This document shows, piece by piece, positions 1 through 6,512 of a stretch of 7,135 nucleotides of DNA. The number at the start of each line of letters is the position of its first letter. The stretch's first letter is position 1. Source of the stretch: Sphingobacteriaceae bacterium (GTDB lineage: Bacteria; Bacteroidota; Bacteroidia; Sphingobacteriales; Sphingobacteriaceae); assembly GCA_947478315.1 (NCBI GenBank), contig CANJWF010000062.1, forward strand, positions 1 through 7,135, written 5' to 3'. The notes under the pieces were generated by a model that had not been told where the DNA came from, ran no database searches, and saw only the letters and a list, made by a program, of their open reading frames with translations. Made by a program: the position numbers and the translations under genes.

Positions 1-1
1 A

Positions 2-1300
2 AGACAAATGATTTATGACTTTCAGTTTCTAACAAAGCAAGAGTTTGAAAAAAAGTCCGAAGACCCTAATTCAATTTGGTATAAAATCAATGACATTTTA
101 ACATTCAAGACCAAAGACGAAATTGACAATTACATAGATAGCAAAGGCTGGCTCAACAAGGATTTTACAAAACAGACAATCAGAAAATTATTTGAGGTAA
201 TTTTCAAAGAGCCTTTGATAAATTACTATCTTGAAAAAACACAGGAAATTGACACGGTATTAGATATTTTCATAAGAACCAATAACGGTGGTGAACCATT
301 AAGTTTTTCTGATTTACTAATGTCAATTACAACTGCACATTGGAAATCCGATGCAAGAAAAGAAATACCAGACGTTGTAAATAAGGTTTTTGAAATTGGA
401 AATCCTGGCTTTCTAATCAATAAAGATTTTGTTTTAAAAACTTGCCTTGTGTTATTCAATGATAACATCAAATTTCAAGTAAAGAACTTTGACCAAAGCA
501 ATGTTATCATTTTTGAAAAAAACTGGGACAGAATAAAAAAGAGCATAACGGAAGCATTCACTTTGCTTGCAAATCTTGGTTTCAACAACCAAAACCTTAG
601 AGCTAAAAACGCTGTCATTCCAATCATCTATTACATTTATCATCGTGGAATTGAAAACGACATTAATAGTCCAATCAAACACAAAGACGACAAACAACTA
701 ATTAGAAAATGGCTTTGTGCTTCTTTACTTAAAGGTGTTTTTGGTAGTCAATCTGATACGGTTTTAGGTGGTTTACGTAAAGCAATAAGAGCAGAATTAG
801 CAGACACAACAAAACAACCTACATTTCCATTAGACAGAATTAAAGATGAGTTTAAAGCTAATCCAGCTAAAAACCTTTCTTTTGACGATGAACTAATTGA
901 GGGCTTGCTTACAACTCAAAAAGATGCACCAGACTGTTTTGCAATTCTATCATTAATTTATTCGCATCTAAACTTTGGTAATCAAGACTACCACAAAGAC
1001 CATTTGCATCCAGCAAGTTATTTTTATGGAATTAAAAGAGCAGACTTCCAAACAGATGATGATTTTAACTTTTACAAAGACCCAACAAATTGGAACGGAA
1101 TAGGAAATCTACAATTGCTAAATGGAACTTTAAATCAATCCAAACTTGCATCACCACTAAAAGACTGGGTTGCAACAAATAATATTGACAAAGTAAATCA
1201 ACTAATTCCGAATGAAAGCCTTGACATTGCGGACTTCAAGAACTTTGTAATTAAACGAAAGGAACTATTAAAAACACAGCTTAAAAATATGGTGGTATGA
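2..1300 (+). CDS. DUF262/HNH-like (GmrSD-family) protein, 5'-truncated by the window edge
   Basis: The frame is open from base 2, before the first ATG at base 8, so that ATG is internal and the true start lies upstream. Numbering from that ATG (430 residues visible), residues 87-106 carry the late DUF262 signature, FIRTNNGGEPLSFSDLLMS-like (family pattern F.R.N.GG..L...DL). The earlier DGQQR-type motif of DUF262 would lie just outside the window. The C-terminus has a DUF1524/HNH-like nuclease pattern: DHLHP at 331-335, then GNLQLLN at 366-372 with N376 and K379. This order matches GmrSD-type type IV restriction proteins and other DUF262 antiphage proteins, in which the DUF262 part binds or hydrolyses nucleotide and the HNH part cuts DNA. 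Family membership is well supported; the actual target (modified phage DNA or other) is inference. Codons are A/T-rich. The gene ends 22 bases before an attC-like inverted repeat, suggesting it may be cassette cargo. Confidence 0.85.
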   Translation, partial: RQMIYDFQFLTKQEFEKKSEDPNSIWYKINDILTFKTKDEIDNYIDSKGWLNKDFTKQTIRKLFEVIFKEPLINYYLEKTQEIDTVLDIFIRTNNGGEPLSFSDLLMSITTAHWKSDARKEIPDVVNKVFEIGNPGFLINKDFVLKTCLVLFNDNIKFQVKNFDQSNVIIFEKNWDRIKKSITEAFTLLANLGFNNQNLRAKNAVIPIIYYIYHRGIENDINSPIKHKDDKQLIRKWLCASLLKGVFGSQSDTVLGGLRKAIRAELADTTKQPTFPLDRIKDEFKANPAKNLSFDDELIEGLLTTQKDAPDCFAILSLIYSHLNFGNQDYHKDHLHPASYFYGIKRADFQTDDDFNFYKDPTNWNGIGNLQLLNGTLNQSKLASPLKDWVATNNIDKVNQLIPNESLDIADFKNFVIKRKELLKTQLKNMVV

Positions 1301-1322
1301 CGGACAGACAAGAAAGCCGAAC

Positions 1323-1454
1323 GCATAACACGGGTTTGGCAAAATGGCGGGTTTAATGCTAAATTCAACGGCAGTTCTTCGATTGAACTTTAGTGCAAAA
1401 ATGAGCATTTTTGCTTCGATTTTCGCCACTTCGCCAAGCCGAAACACGTTATAC
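1323..1454. repeat. attC-like imperfect inverted-repeat element after the DUF262 gene
   Basis: The outer 7-mers GCATAAC (1323-1329) and GTTATAC (1448-1454) are inverted with one mismatch. Inside them TTGGC (1336-1340) pairs with GCCAA (1433-1437), and TGGCG (1345-1349) pairs with CGCCA (1424-1428). The centre of about 75 bases holds its own hairpin. Integron attC sites have this plan: inverted RYYYAAC and GTTRRRY boxes, a second inner pair of boxes, and a variable imperfect palindrome within roughly 60-140 bases. The outer boxes here deviate from the attC consensus at one base each, and the two spacers are unequal (6 and 10 bases). I also have a general impression that similar elements recur in Bacteroidota genomes, but I cannot check that here. 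The inverted repeat is directly visible; the attC role is inference. Alternatives are a dispersed palindromic repeat, a MITE remnant, or a structured transcript end. Confidence 0.6.
1395..1414. repeat. Perfect 9-bp hairpin in the centre of the attC-like element
   Basis: GCAAAAATG (1395-1403) and CATTTTTGC (1406-1414) are perfect inverted copies separated by two bases. No T-run follows, so it does not look like a simple intrinsic terminator. It forms the inner arm of the larger palindrome at 1323-1454. A weaker 4-bp stem, GTTC (1374-1377) with GAAC (1385-1388), sits just before it. Confidence 0.7.
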
Positions 1455-1587
1455 ATCATCATCAAACATCCCACCCAAACAAATTTACCAAGCCTAATAC
1501 GGGAAAAATTTAGCTGCATTTTAGATGATAAAACGCTAGTGCTAACAAAAATACAAAATAAATAGATTTAAATCTTCTTATTTATAC
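1455..1587. other. AT-rich non-coding stretch, nothing recognised except a short palindrome
   Basis: Between the inverted-repeat element and the promoter of the next gene I see no convincing gene, RNA or mobile element. The only structure of note is the perfect 10-base palindrome GATTTAAATC at 1565-1574, which lies just upstream of the -7 element and could be an operator or chance in AT-rich DNA. Short open frames crossing this part run through the inverted repeat and have no protein-like character. Confidence 0.5.
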
Positions 1588-1595
1588 TATTTTTG
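1588..1595 (+). promoter_or_regulatory. Candidate Bacteroidota -7 promoter element (TAnnTTTG)
   Basis: TATTTTTG is a full match to the Bacteroidota sigma-factor -7 consensus TAnnTTTG. It lies 17 bases before the ATG of the ATPase gene at 1613, giving a very short leader. A clear TTG-type -33 box is not present at the usual distance upstream; that position is instead near the palindrome at 1565-1574. Because the surrounding DNA is T-rich, a chance match is possible. Confidence 0.45.
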
Positions 1596-1612
1596 TAGAA
1601 ATAAGCTTTTTT

Positions 1613-3058
1613 ATGGGTAATTTAAATCTTATTCCAACAGAGAAAATAGTAGAGCGTTTGCACTATGAAAACCCTTGGTGGGTAAACAAGCAAATACCCG
1701 AAGCCTACGGTACCATGGCTAAACGCCTGTATTTCCATTTATTTTATCCTTATGTAAAGGAAAAAAATGTGCAGAGAGCGTTGGTATTAATGGGACCAAG
1801 ACGGGTAGGGAAAACAGTCTTATTGTTCCATAGTATCGATGCATTGCTCAACGAAGGAGTCAATCCTCAACAAATCTTCTTTATAGGTATCGACAATCCT
1901 ATTTATATGCACTTGAGTTTAGAAGATATGCTCCATCTCTGCAAAAAATCGCTGAACCTAAGCCAGCTCAATGGTTGTTACGTATTTTTTGATGAAATAC
2001 AATACTTAAAAGACTGGGAACGTCACCTAAAAGTGTTGGTAGATTCTTATCCCCACACAAAATTTATTGTATCGGGTTCAGCAGCGGCAGCTTTAAAATG
2101 GCACAGTACCGAAAGTGGTGCAGGACGGTTTACCGATTTTATGTTGCCACCGCTTACTTTTCAGGAGTATATTCATTTAAAAAAAATGGAGCATTTGATC
2201 TACAACGGCCATATCGATAATGACGAAAAATCAATCCCCTATTGTCTTACACACGATATAAAAGCACTCAACAAAGAGTTTGTACATTATCTGAATTTTG
2301 GTGGCTACCCCGAAGTAGTGTTGTCAGAGAAAATACAAAGCGACATGAGCAGGTATGTAAAAAGCGATATTGTAGATAAAGTGTTGTTGAGAGATTTACC
2401 CAGTTTATACGGTATCAAAGATGTGCAGGAATTAAACCGTTTTTTTACCTACATAGCCTACAATACAGGTAATGAGTTTGCGTATGAGACCATGTCGAAA
2501 GAAAGTGGCATACAAAAAGATACGCTTAAAAAATATTTAGCATACTTAGAAGCGGCTTTTCTTATCAAAGTATTAAACAAAGTAGATATCAATGCCAAAC
2601 GTTTAAAAAGGGTTACCAGTTTTAAAGTGTACTTAACCAATCCATCGTTACGAACTGCTTTATTTTCGCCTATTTCAGAAACAGATGAAAAAATGGGTAA
2701 TATGGTAGAAACAGCCGTGCTATCCCAATGGATGCACCACGAAAAATTAAATTTAACCTACGCCCGCTGGAAAGAAGGGAGAACCGAAGGCGAAGTAGAT
2801 TTGGTTTTAGTAGATGATAAAAAATATAAACCAGTTTGGGGAGTAGAGATAAAATGGAGCAATCGCTATGTTGAAAAACCACAAGAATTAAAAAGTTTAA
2901 TCCAATTTTGCAAGAGCAATACGTTTAAAACAGCCATGGTAACTTCAATTGACCAACTAGGTGTAAAAAAAATAGCAGACTTAGTTTTTTCATTTTTGCC
3001 TGCTTCAGTGTATACTTACAACATTGGCAACATAACTTTGAAAATGAAAAATCCCTGA
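1613..3058 (+). CDS. AAA ATPase with DUF4143-type C-terminal domain
   Basis: This 481-residue protein has a P-loop GPRRVGKT at residues 61-68, a Walker B strand YVFFDEIQ at 123-130, and a sensor-like SGSAAAAL at 154-161. The GRFTDFMLPPLTFQEY segment at 171-186 is typical of the AAA_14/DUF4143 ATPase family. A helical, winged-helix-like part follows at about 285-320. The C-terminal DUF4143 region has a PD-(D/E)XK-like set: E366, D396 and E412-x-K414. It is probably cytosolic; no signal peptide or membrane segment is seen. The ATG at 1613 is chosen because the preceding bases hold a promoter-like element and the PWW motif at 21-23 belongs to the conserved N-terminal part; no clear ribosome binding site is visible. 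Members are widespread, usually solitary, sometimes linked to mobile or defence loci, and poorly understood. Family call is strong; biological role is unknown. Confidence 0.9.
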   Translation: MGNLNLIPTEKIVERLHYENPWWVNKQIPEAYGTMAKRLYFHLFYPYVKEKNVQRALVLMGPRRVGKTVLLFHSIDALLNEGVNPQQIFFIGIDNPIYMHLSLEDMLHLCKKSLNLSQLNGCYVFFDEIQYLKDWERHLKVLVDSYPHTKFIVSGSAAAALKWHSTESGAGRFTDFMLPPLTFQEYIHLKKMEHLIYNGHIDNDEKSIPYCLTHDIKALNKEFVHYLNFGGYPEVVLSEKIQSDMSRYVKSDIVDKVLLRDLPSLYGIKDVQELNRFFTYIAYNTGNEFAYETMSKESGIQKDTLKKYLAYLEAAFLIKVLNKVDINAKRLKRVTSFKVYLTNPSLRTALFSPISETDEKMGNMVETAVLSQWMHHEKLNLTYARWKEGRTEGEVDLVLVDDKKYKPVWGVEIKWSNRYVEKPQELKSLIQFCKSNTFKTAMVTSIDQLGVKKIADLVFSFLPASVYTYNIGNITLKMKNP

Positions 3059-3121
3059 GGAATGTCCACATCTAAAAAACGATTCGGGTAGGTCCAATAA
3101 AGAAGAACGATAATGTTGTAA

Positions 3122-3143
3122 TGCCCCGCCTAAACTTCGGGCA
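3122..3143. other. Weak hairpin in the ATPase-tgt gap
   Basis: TGCCCCG (3122-3128) can pair with CGGGCA (3138-3143) with one bulged C and a 9-base loop. No T-run follows, so it is not a clear intrinsic terminator. It lies in the 163-base gap between the DUF4143 ATPase and tgt, where I otherwise see no gene and no confident promoter, although a promoter for the tgt block would be expected here. Confidence 0.3.
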
Positions 3144-3221
3144 GAGATGCTTCATTGTCCCCTAAAATTTAATACACAGCCATACACAAAGATTACATCC
3201 ATAACGCTTATTCACAAATTA

Positions 3222-4352
3222 ATGATCTTTAAACTCATTCATCAAGATTCCCATTCCAAAGCACGAGCGGGAGAACTGTTAACCGACCACGGTCTTATCC
3301 AAACTCCCATATTCATGCCCGTAGGAACAGCAGGAACTGTAAAAGCTGTCCATCAACATGAGTTAGAGAACGATATCAAAGCCGACATCATACTAGGCAA
3401 CACCTATCACCTATACCTGAGGCCAGGATTAGAAACTATAGAAAAAGCAGGCGGATTACACCAATTTAATGGTTGGCATAAACCAATACTGACCGATAGT
3501 GGAGGCTACCAAGTCTATTCCCTATCTGGCGTACGAAAAATTAAAGAAGAAGGCGTTACCTTTCAATCCCATATAGATGGCTCTAAACACCTCTTTAGCC
3601 CAGAAAAGGTAATGGATATTCAACGAATTATCGGAGCCGACATCATCATGGCTTTTGACGAATGCACCCCCTACCCTTGCGACTATGAGTATGCTAAAAA
3701 ATCATTAGATATGACCCACCGTTGGCTCATCCGTTGCTGCCAACAATTCGACAACACACAACCCAAATACAACTATACACAAACGCTATTTCCCATCGTT
3801 CAAGGCTCTGTGTATCCCGATTTACGAAAAAAATCAGCCGAATTCGTCGCCAAATTAGACCGCGATGGCTACGCCATAGGCGGCCTCTCTGTAGGCGAAC
3901 CCGCTCACGAAATGTATGCCATGACCGAACTAGTATGCAACATATTGCCAACCAACAAACCTCGCTACCTCATGGGTGTTGGCACACCTGCCAACATTCT
4001 GGAAAACATTGCCTTAGGAATAGATATGTTCGACTGTGTGATGCCCACTCGCAATGCACGTAATGGTATGTTATTTACCAAAAATGGCATTATCAACATC
4101 AAAAACGAAAAATGGAAAAACGATTTTTCTCCCATAGAAGAAAATAGCGACCTTTGGAGCGACAAAGCTTACAACAAAGCCTATCTACGCCACCTCATTC
4201 ATTCAGGAGAAATGTTAGGCGCACAAATCGCTAGTTTACACAATCTACATTTCTATCTTTGGCTAGTCAAACAAGCACGAGAAAAAATTATAGATGGGTC
4301 ATTTAACAAATGGAAAAACGAAATGGTAAACCTATTAATGACAAGATTATAA
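3222..4352 (+). CDS. tgt: tRNA-guanine transglycosylase (queuosine pathway)
   Basis: The enzyme exchanges guanine at wobble position 34 of tRNAs with GUN anticodons for preQ1, the first tRNA-bound step of queuosine synthesis. The open frame extends to an ATG at 3147, but I start at 3222 (MIFKLIHQDS), where similarity to the family begins; this gives 376 residues, the usual length. Visible signatures are FMPVGTAGTVKAV (31-43), the general-base region TDSGGYQVYSL (91-101, D92), D146 in FDEC, Q194-G195, the GGLSVGE loop (220-226), and FDCVMPTRNARNG (270-282), whose D271 is the expected nucleophile. The family's C-x-C-x2-C zinc cysteines are absent: the aligned positions read S309, L311 and D314, while H340 remains. 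To my recollection this loss is common in Bacteroidota Tgt, so it need not mean inactivity. It leads a tight co-directional block with the permease gene 13 bases downstream. Confidence 0.97.
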   Translation: MIFKLIHQDSHSKARAGELLTDHGLIQTPIFMPVGTAGTVKAVHQHELENDIKADIILGNTYHLYLRPGLETIEKAGGLHQFNGWHKPILTDSGGYQVYSLSGVRKIKEEGVTFQSHIDGSKHLFSPEKVMDIQRIIGADIIMAFDECTPYPCDYEYAKKSLDMTHRWLIRCCQQFDNTQPKYNYTQTLFPIVQGSVYPDLRKKSAEFVAKLDRDGYAIGGLSVGEPAHEMYAMTELVCNILPTNKPRYLMGVGTPANILENIALGIDMFDCVMPTRNARNGMLFTKNGIINIKNEKWKNDFSPIEENSDLWSDKAYNKAYLRHLIHSGEMLGAQIASLHNLHFYLWLVKQAREKIIDGSFNKWKNEMVNLLMTRL

Positions 4353-4365
4353 CAGTATAAGAAGC

Positions 4366-5451
4366 ATGCCATTCATAACCCTATTAGACCAACATCTTAT
4401 AAAAAAATACTTAGGTACATTTATCTATACCGTAGCTATTTTTTCCGCCATTATCGTCATCTTCGACCTTTCCGAAAAAATAGACGACCTCATAGAAAAC
4501 CATGCTACACTCTATGGAACTATATTTCAATACTATGCAGGCTTCATTCCTTTCTACCTCAACTTTCTCTTACCCCTTATCAATTTTATAGCCGTTATTT
4601 TCTTTACCGCCAAAATGGCTAACCAAACCGAAATAGTACCTATACTCAGTGCAGGCATTAGCTTCAATCGTTTCTTACGCCCCTATGCAGTATCAGCATT
4701 TATTATTTTTGCAATTAACATCGTTTTTAATCTATTCATTATTCCAGAAACGAACCGTATTAAAATAAAATTTGAAAACACCTTTATAGACCCAAAAAAC
4801 GATGAAAAAAGGAGCAATATTCATTTAAAACTCAACAAAAACTCCTACATATACATCGAATCGTTTGACAACATCGAAAAAGCTGGATATGGATTTCGCT
4901 TAGAAAAATTCGACCATAACGAACTTAAAGAAAAATGGGTAGCAGGAAAAATTAGCTACGATACCTTAAAAAAACAATGGAGTATCATGGACTATTCCGT
5001 CCGATACGTTAACGGATTAAAAGAGAAAATGATATATGGCACACGACGAGATACCATATTAGACCTAAAACCCGACGATTTTTCCGTTTACGAAAACATC
5101 TATGAAGCCATGACCACCAAAGAACTGCGAAAAAATATAGAAAAAGAAAAAATAAGAGGCACAGGGCGCATCGTTAAACTACAATTAGAACTTTATAAAC
5201 GTCTGATATTTCCATTTTCATCCTTTGTGCTCACCCTCATTGGCGTTGCACTATCTTCACGAAAAGTACGCGGAGGCATTGGTTTACCACTCGGCATTGG
5301 CATATTTATCAGCTTTGCCTACATAGTAGCCAATCAATTCGCCACTATGTTTGCCCTCAAAGGAGGCATACCTCCCCTAATAAGTATGCTTATACCTAAT
5401 ATATTTTTTGGAACTTTGGGATTCATTTTATACCGACAAGCACCTAAATAA
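4366..5451 (+). CDS. lptG: LptF/LptG-family permease (lipopolysaccharide export)
   Basis: This 361-residue inner-membrane protein has the YjgP/YjgQ architecture: three hydrophobic segments near the N-terminus (about residues 18-34, 60-82 and 104-126), a long polar domain predicted to be periplasmic (about 130-270), and three C-terminal segments (about 279-297, 303-325 and 335-356). The N-terminal LLDQHLIKKYLGTF and the conserved EIVPILSAGISFNRFLRP (89-106) are typical of the family, the latter being the cytoplasmic helix that couples to the LptB ATPase. LptF and LptG with LptB2 extract lipopolysaccharide from the inner membrane and pass it to LptC/LptA. I choose lptG over lptF because in Bacteroidota a permease of this type commonly follows tgt, but the two paralogues are hard to separate from sequence alone. 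The gene sits 13 bases after tgt and 11 before hemE, suggesting co-transcription. Confidence 0.88.
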   Translation: MPFITLLDQHLIKKYLGTFIYTVAIFSAIIVIFDLSEKIDDLIENHATLYGTIFQYYAGFIPFYLNFLLPLINFIAVIFFTAKMANQTEIVPILSAGISFNRFLRPYAVSAFIIFAINIVFNLFIIPETNRIKIKFENTFIDPKNDEKRSNIHLKLNKNSYIYIESFDNIEKAGYGFRLEKFDHNELKEKWVAGKISYDTLKKQWSIMDYSVRYVNGLKEKMIYGTRRDTILDLKPDDFSVYENIYEAMTTKELRKNIEKEKIRGTGRIVKLQLELYKRLIFPFSSFVLTLIGVALSSRKVRGGIGLPLGIGIFISFAYIVANQFATMFALKGGIPPLISMLIPNIFFGTLGFILYRQAPK

Positions 5452-5462
5452 AGCTCATCAAT

Positions 5463-6488
5463 ATGCAACAATCGCTCTTCATCAAAGCAGCATTTTCACA
5501 ACCTACCGAACGCCCTCCCGTGTGGATGATGCGTCAAGCTGGGAGATTCATGAAAGAATACTGGGAAATTAAAAACAAATATTCCTTTTTAGAAATGTGC
5601 AAAACACCCGAAATTGCTGCCGATGTAACCCTATTACCCGTCAATTTATTGGGAATAGATGCCGCCATCTTATTTTCCGACATATTGGTAACCGCAGAAG
5701 CCATGGGAGGTAAACTTAGTTTTGAACAAGGTGTAGGACCACGTTTCAGTAATCCTATTCAAAACCAACAAGATATCAATGCACTAGAAACCGATGTTAA
5801 ACATCGATTACAATACGTTGCCGATGCCATTCAAGTTATTCAACAAAGATTAAACGGAAGCATTCCGCTCATTGGTTTTGCTGGTGCACCATTTACCGTA
5901 ATGAGTTATCTCGTAGAAGCAGGCTCAAGCAAAGATTTCAAAAAAACCAAACTATTCATACACAACCATCCCACATTAGCCCATCAATTATTACAAAAAA
6001 TAGCCGATGTTACCGTAGATTACCTTAATCTACAAATCGAAGCAGGCGTAAACGCATTACAAATTTTTGATAGCTGGGCTATCGCACTCTGCTGGGACGA
6101 TTACCAAACATTTTCCCACCCATATATCAGCCAAATTATCGCCAAACTCAACCGTAAAAATATTCCTATCATATCGTTCTGCAAGGGCAGTTCCGTATTC
6201 GCGCCTCTTATGGCAGAAGCTCAACCCGATGTCATTTCTGTAGACTGGAATGCCGACCTACGCAATATAAAACAACAATTACCCCAAAATATCGCCGTAC
6301 AAGGTAACTTAGACCCTCATATTTTATATGCCGACAAAAAAGTAATCAAAGAGCGGATTCATCGTTTATTCGATCGCATGAAAGACCAAAACGGATTTAT
6401 TTTTAACTTAGGACACGGCATCATGCCCGACATCCCATTTGAAAACGTAAAATACGCGGTAGAAGTAGTTAAAAATTATACATTTTGA
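5463..6488 (+). CDS. hemE: Uroporphyrinogen decarboxylase
   Basis: HemE removes the four acetate carboxyl groups of uroporphyrinogen III to give coproporphyrinogen III, a cytosolic step of haem synthesis that needs no cofactor. The 341-residue length is normal. The N-terminal signature RPPVWMMRQAGRFMKEY (17-33) carries the substrate-binding R24 and R28. D73 in FSDIL is the key central aspartate, and Y149 lies in the second signature GFAGAPFTVMSYLVEAGSSK (138-157). FDSWA (202-206), GNLDP (281-285) and H318 in NLGHGI complete the expected active-site set, so the enzyme looks intact. The ATG at 5463 lies 11 bases after the permease stop and no alternative start fits better. No separate promoter is evident, so expression probably depends on transcription from upstream of tgt. 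The link with the neighbours appears to be transcriptional rather than a shared pathway. Confidence 0.98.
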   Translation: MQQSLFIKAAFSQPTERPPVWMMRQAGRFMKEYWEIKNKYSFLEMCKTPEIAADVTLLPVNLLGIDAAILFSDILVTAEAMGGKLSFEQGVGPRFSNPIQNQQDINALETDVKHRLQYVADAIQVIQQRLNGSIPLIGFAGAPFTVMSYLVEAGSSKDFKKTKLFIHNHPTLAHQLLQKIADVTVDYLNLQIEAGVNALQIFDSWAIALCWDDYQTFSHPYISQIIAKLNRKNIPIISFCKGSSVFAPLMAEAQPDVISVDWNADLRNIKQQLPQNIAVQGNLDPHILYADKKVIKERIHRLFDRMKDQNGFIFNLGHGIMPDIPFENVKYAVEVVKNYTF

Positions 6489-6512
6489 GTCTTATAATTC
6501 CTTAAAAAAATC

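Noticed and set aside
1268..1519. 83-codon open frame on the - strand overlapping the same element
   Set aside because: It overlaps the end of the DUF262 gene and the palindrome, has no family features and no promoter; treated as a chance frame.
1344..1565. 73-codon open frame on the + strand across the inverted-repeat element
   Set aside because: It lies almost wholly inside the palindromic element and its spacer, has low-complexity protein character and no recognisable domain; the DNA-level structure explains it better.
3147..3221. 25-residue N-terminal extension of Tgt from the ATG at 3147
   Set aside because: The extension has no similarity to Tgt proteins, whereas MIFKLIHQDS at 3222 matches the usual N-terminus and gives the usual length.
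3722..4063. Arginine-rich 113-codon frame and an opposite-strand frame inside tgt
   Set aside because: Both are shadows of the strongly conserved tgt coding frame.
6484..6498. Possible promoter for the last ATPase (TTTG at 6484 and TATAAT at 6493)
   Set aside because: The spacing is far too short and TATAAT is not the Bacteroidota -7 consensus; the TTTG overlaps the end of hemE. Read-through from hemE is simpler.
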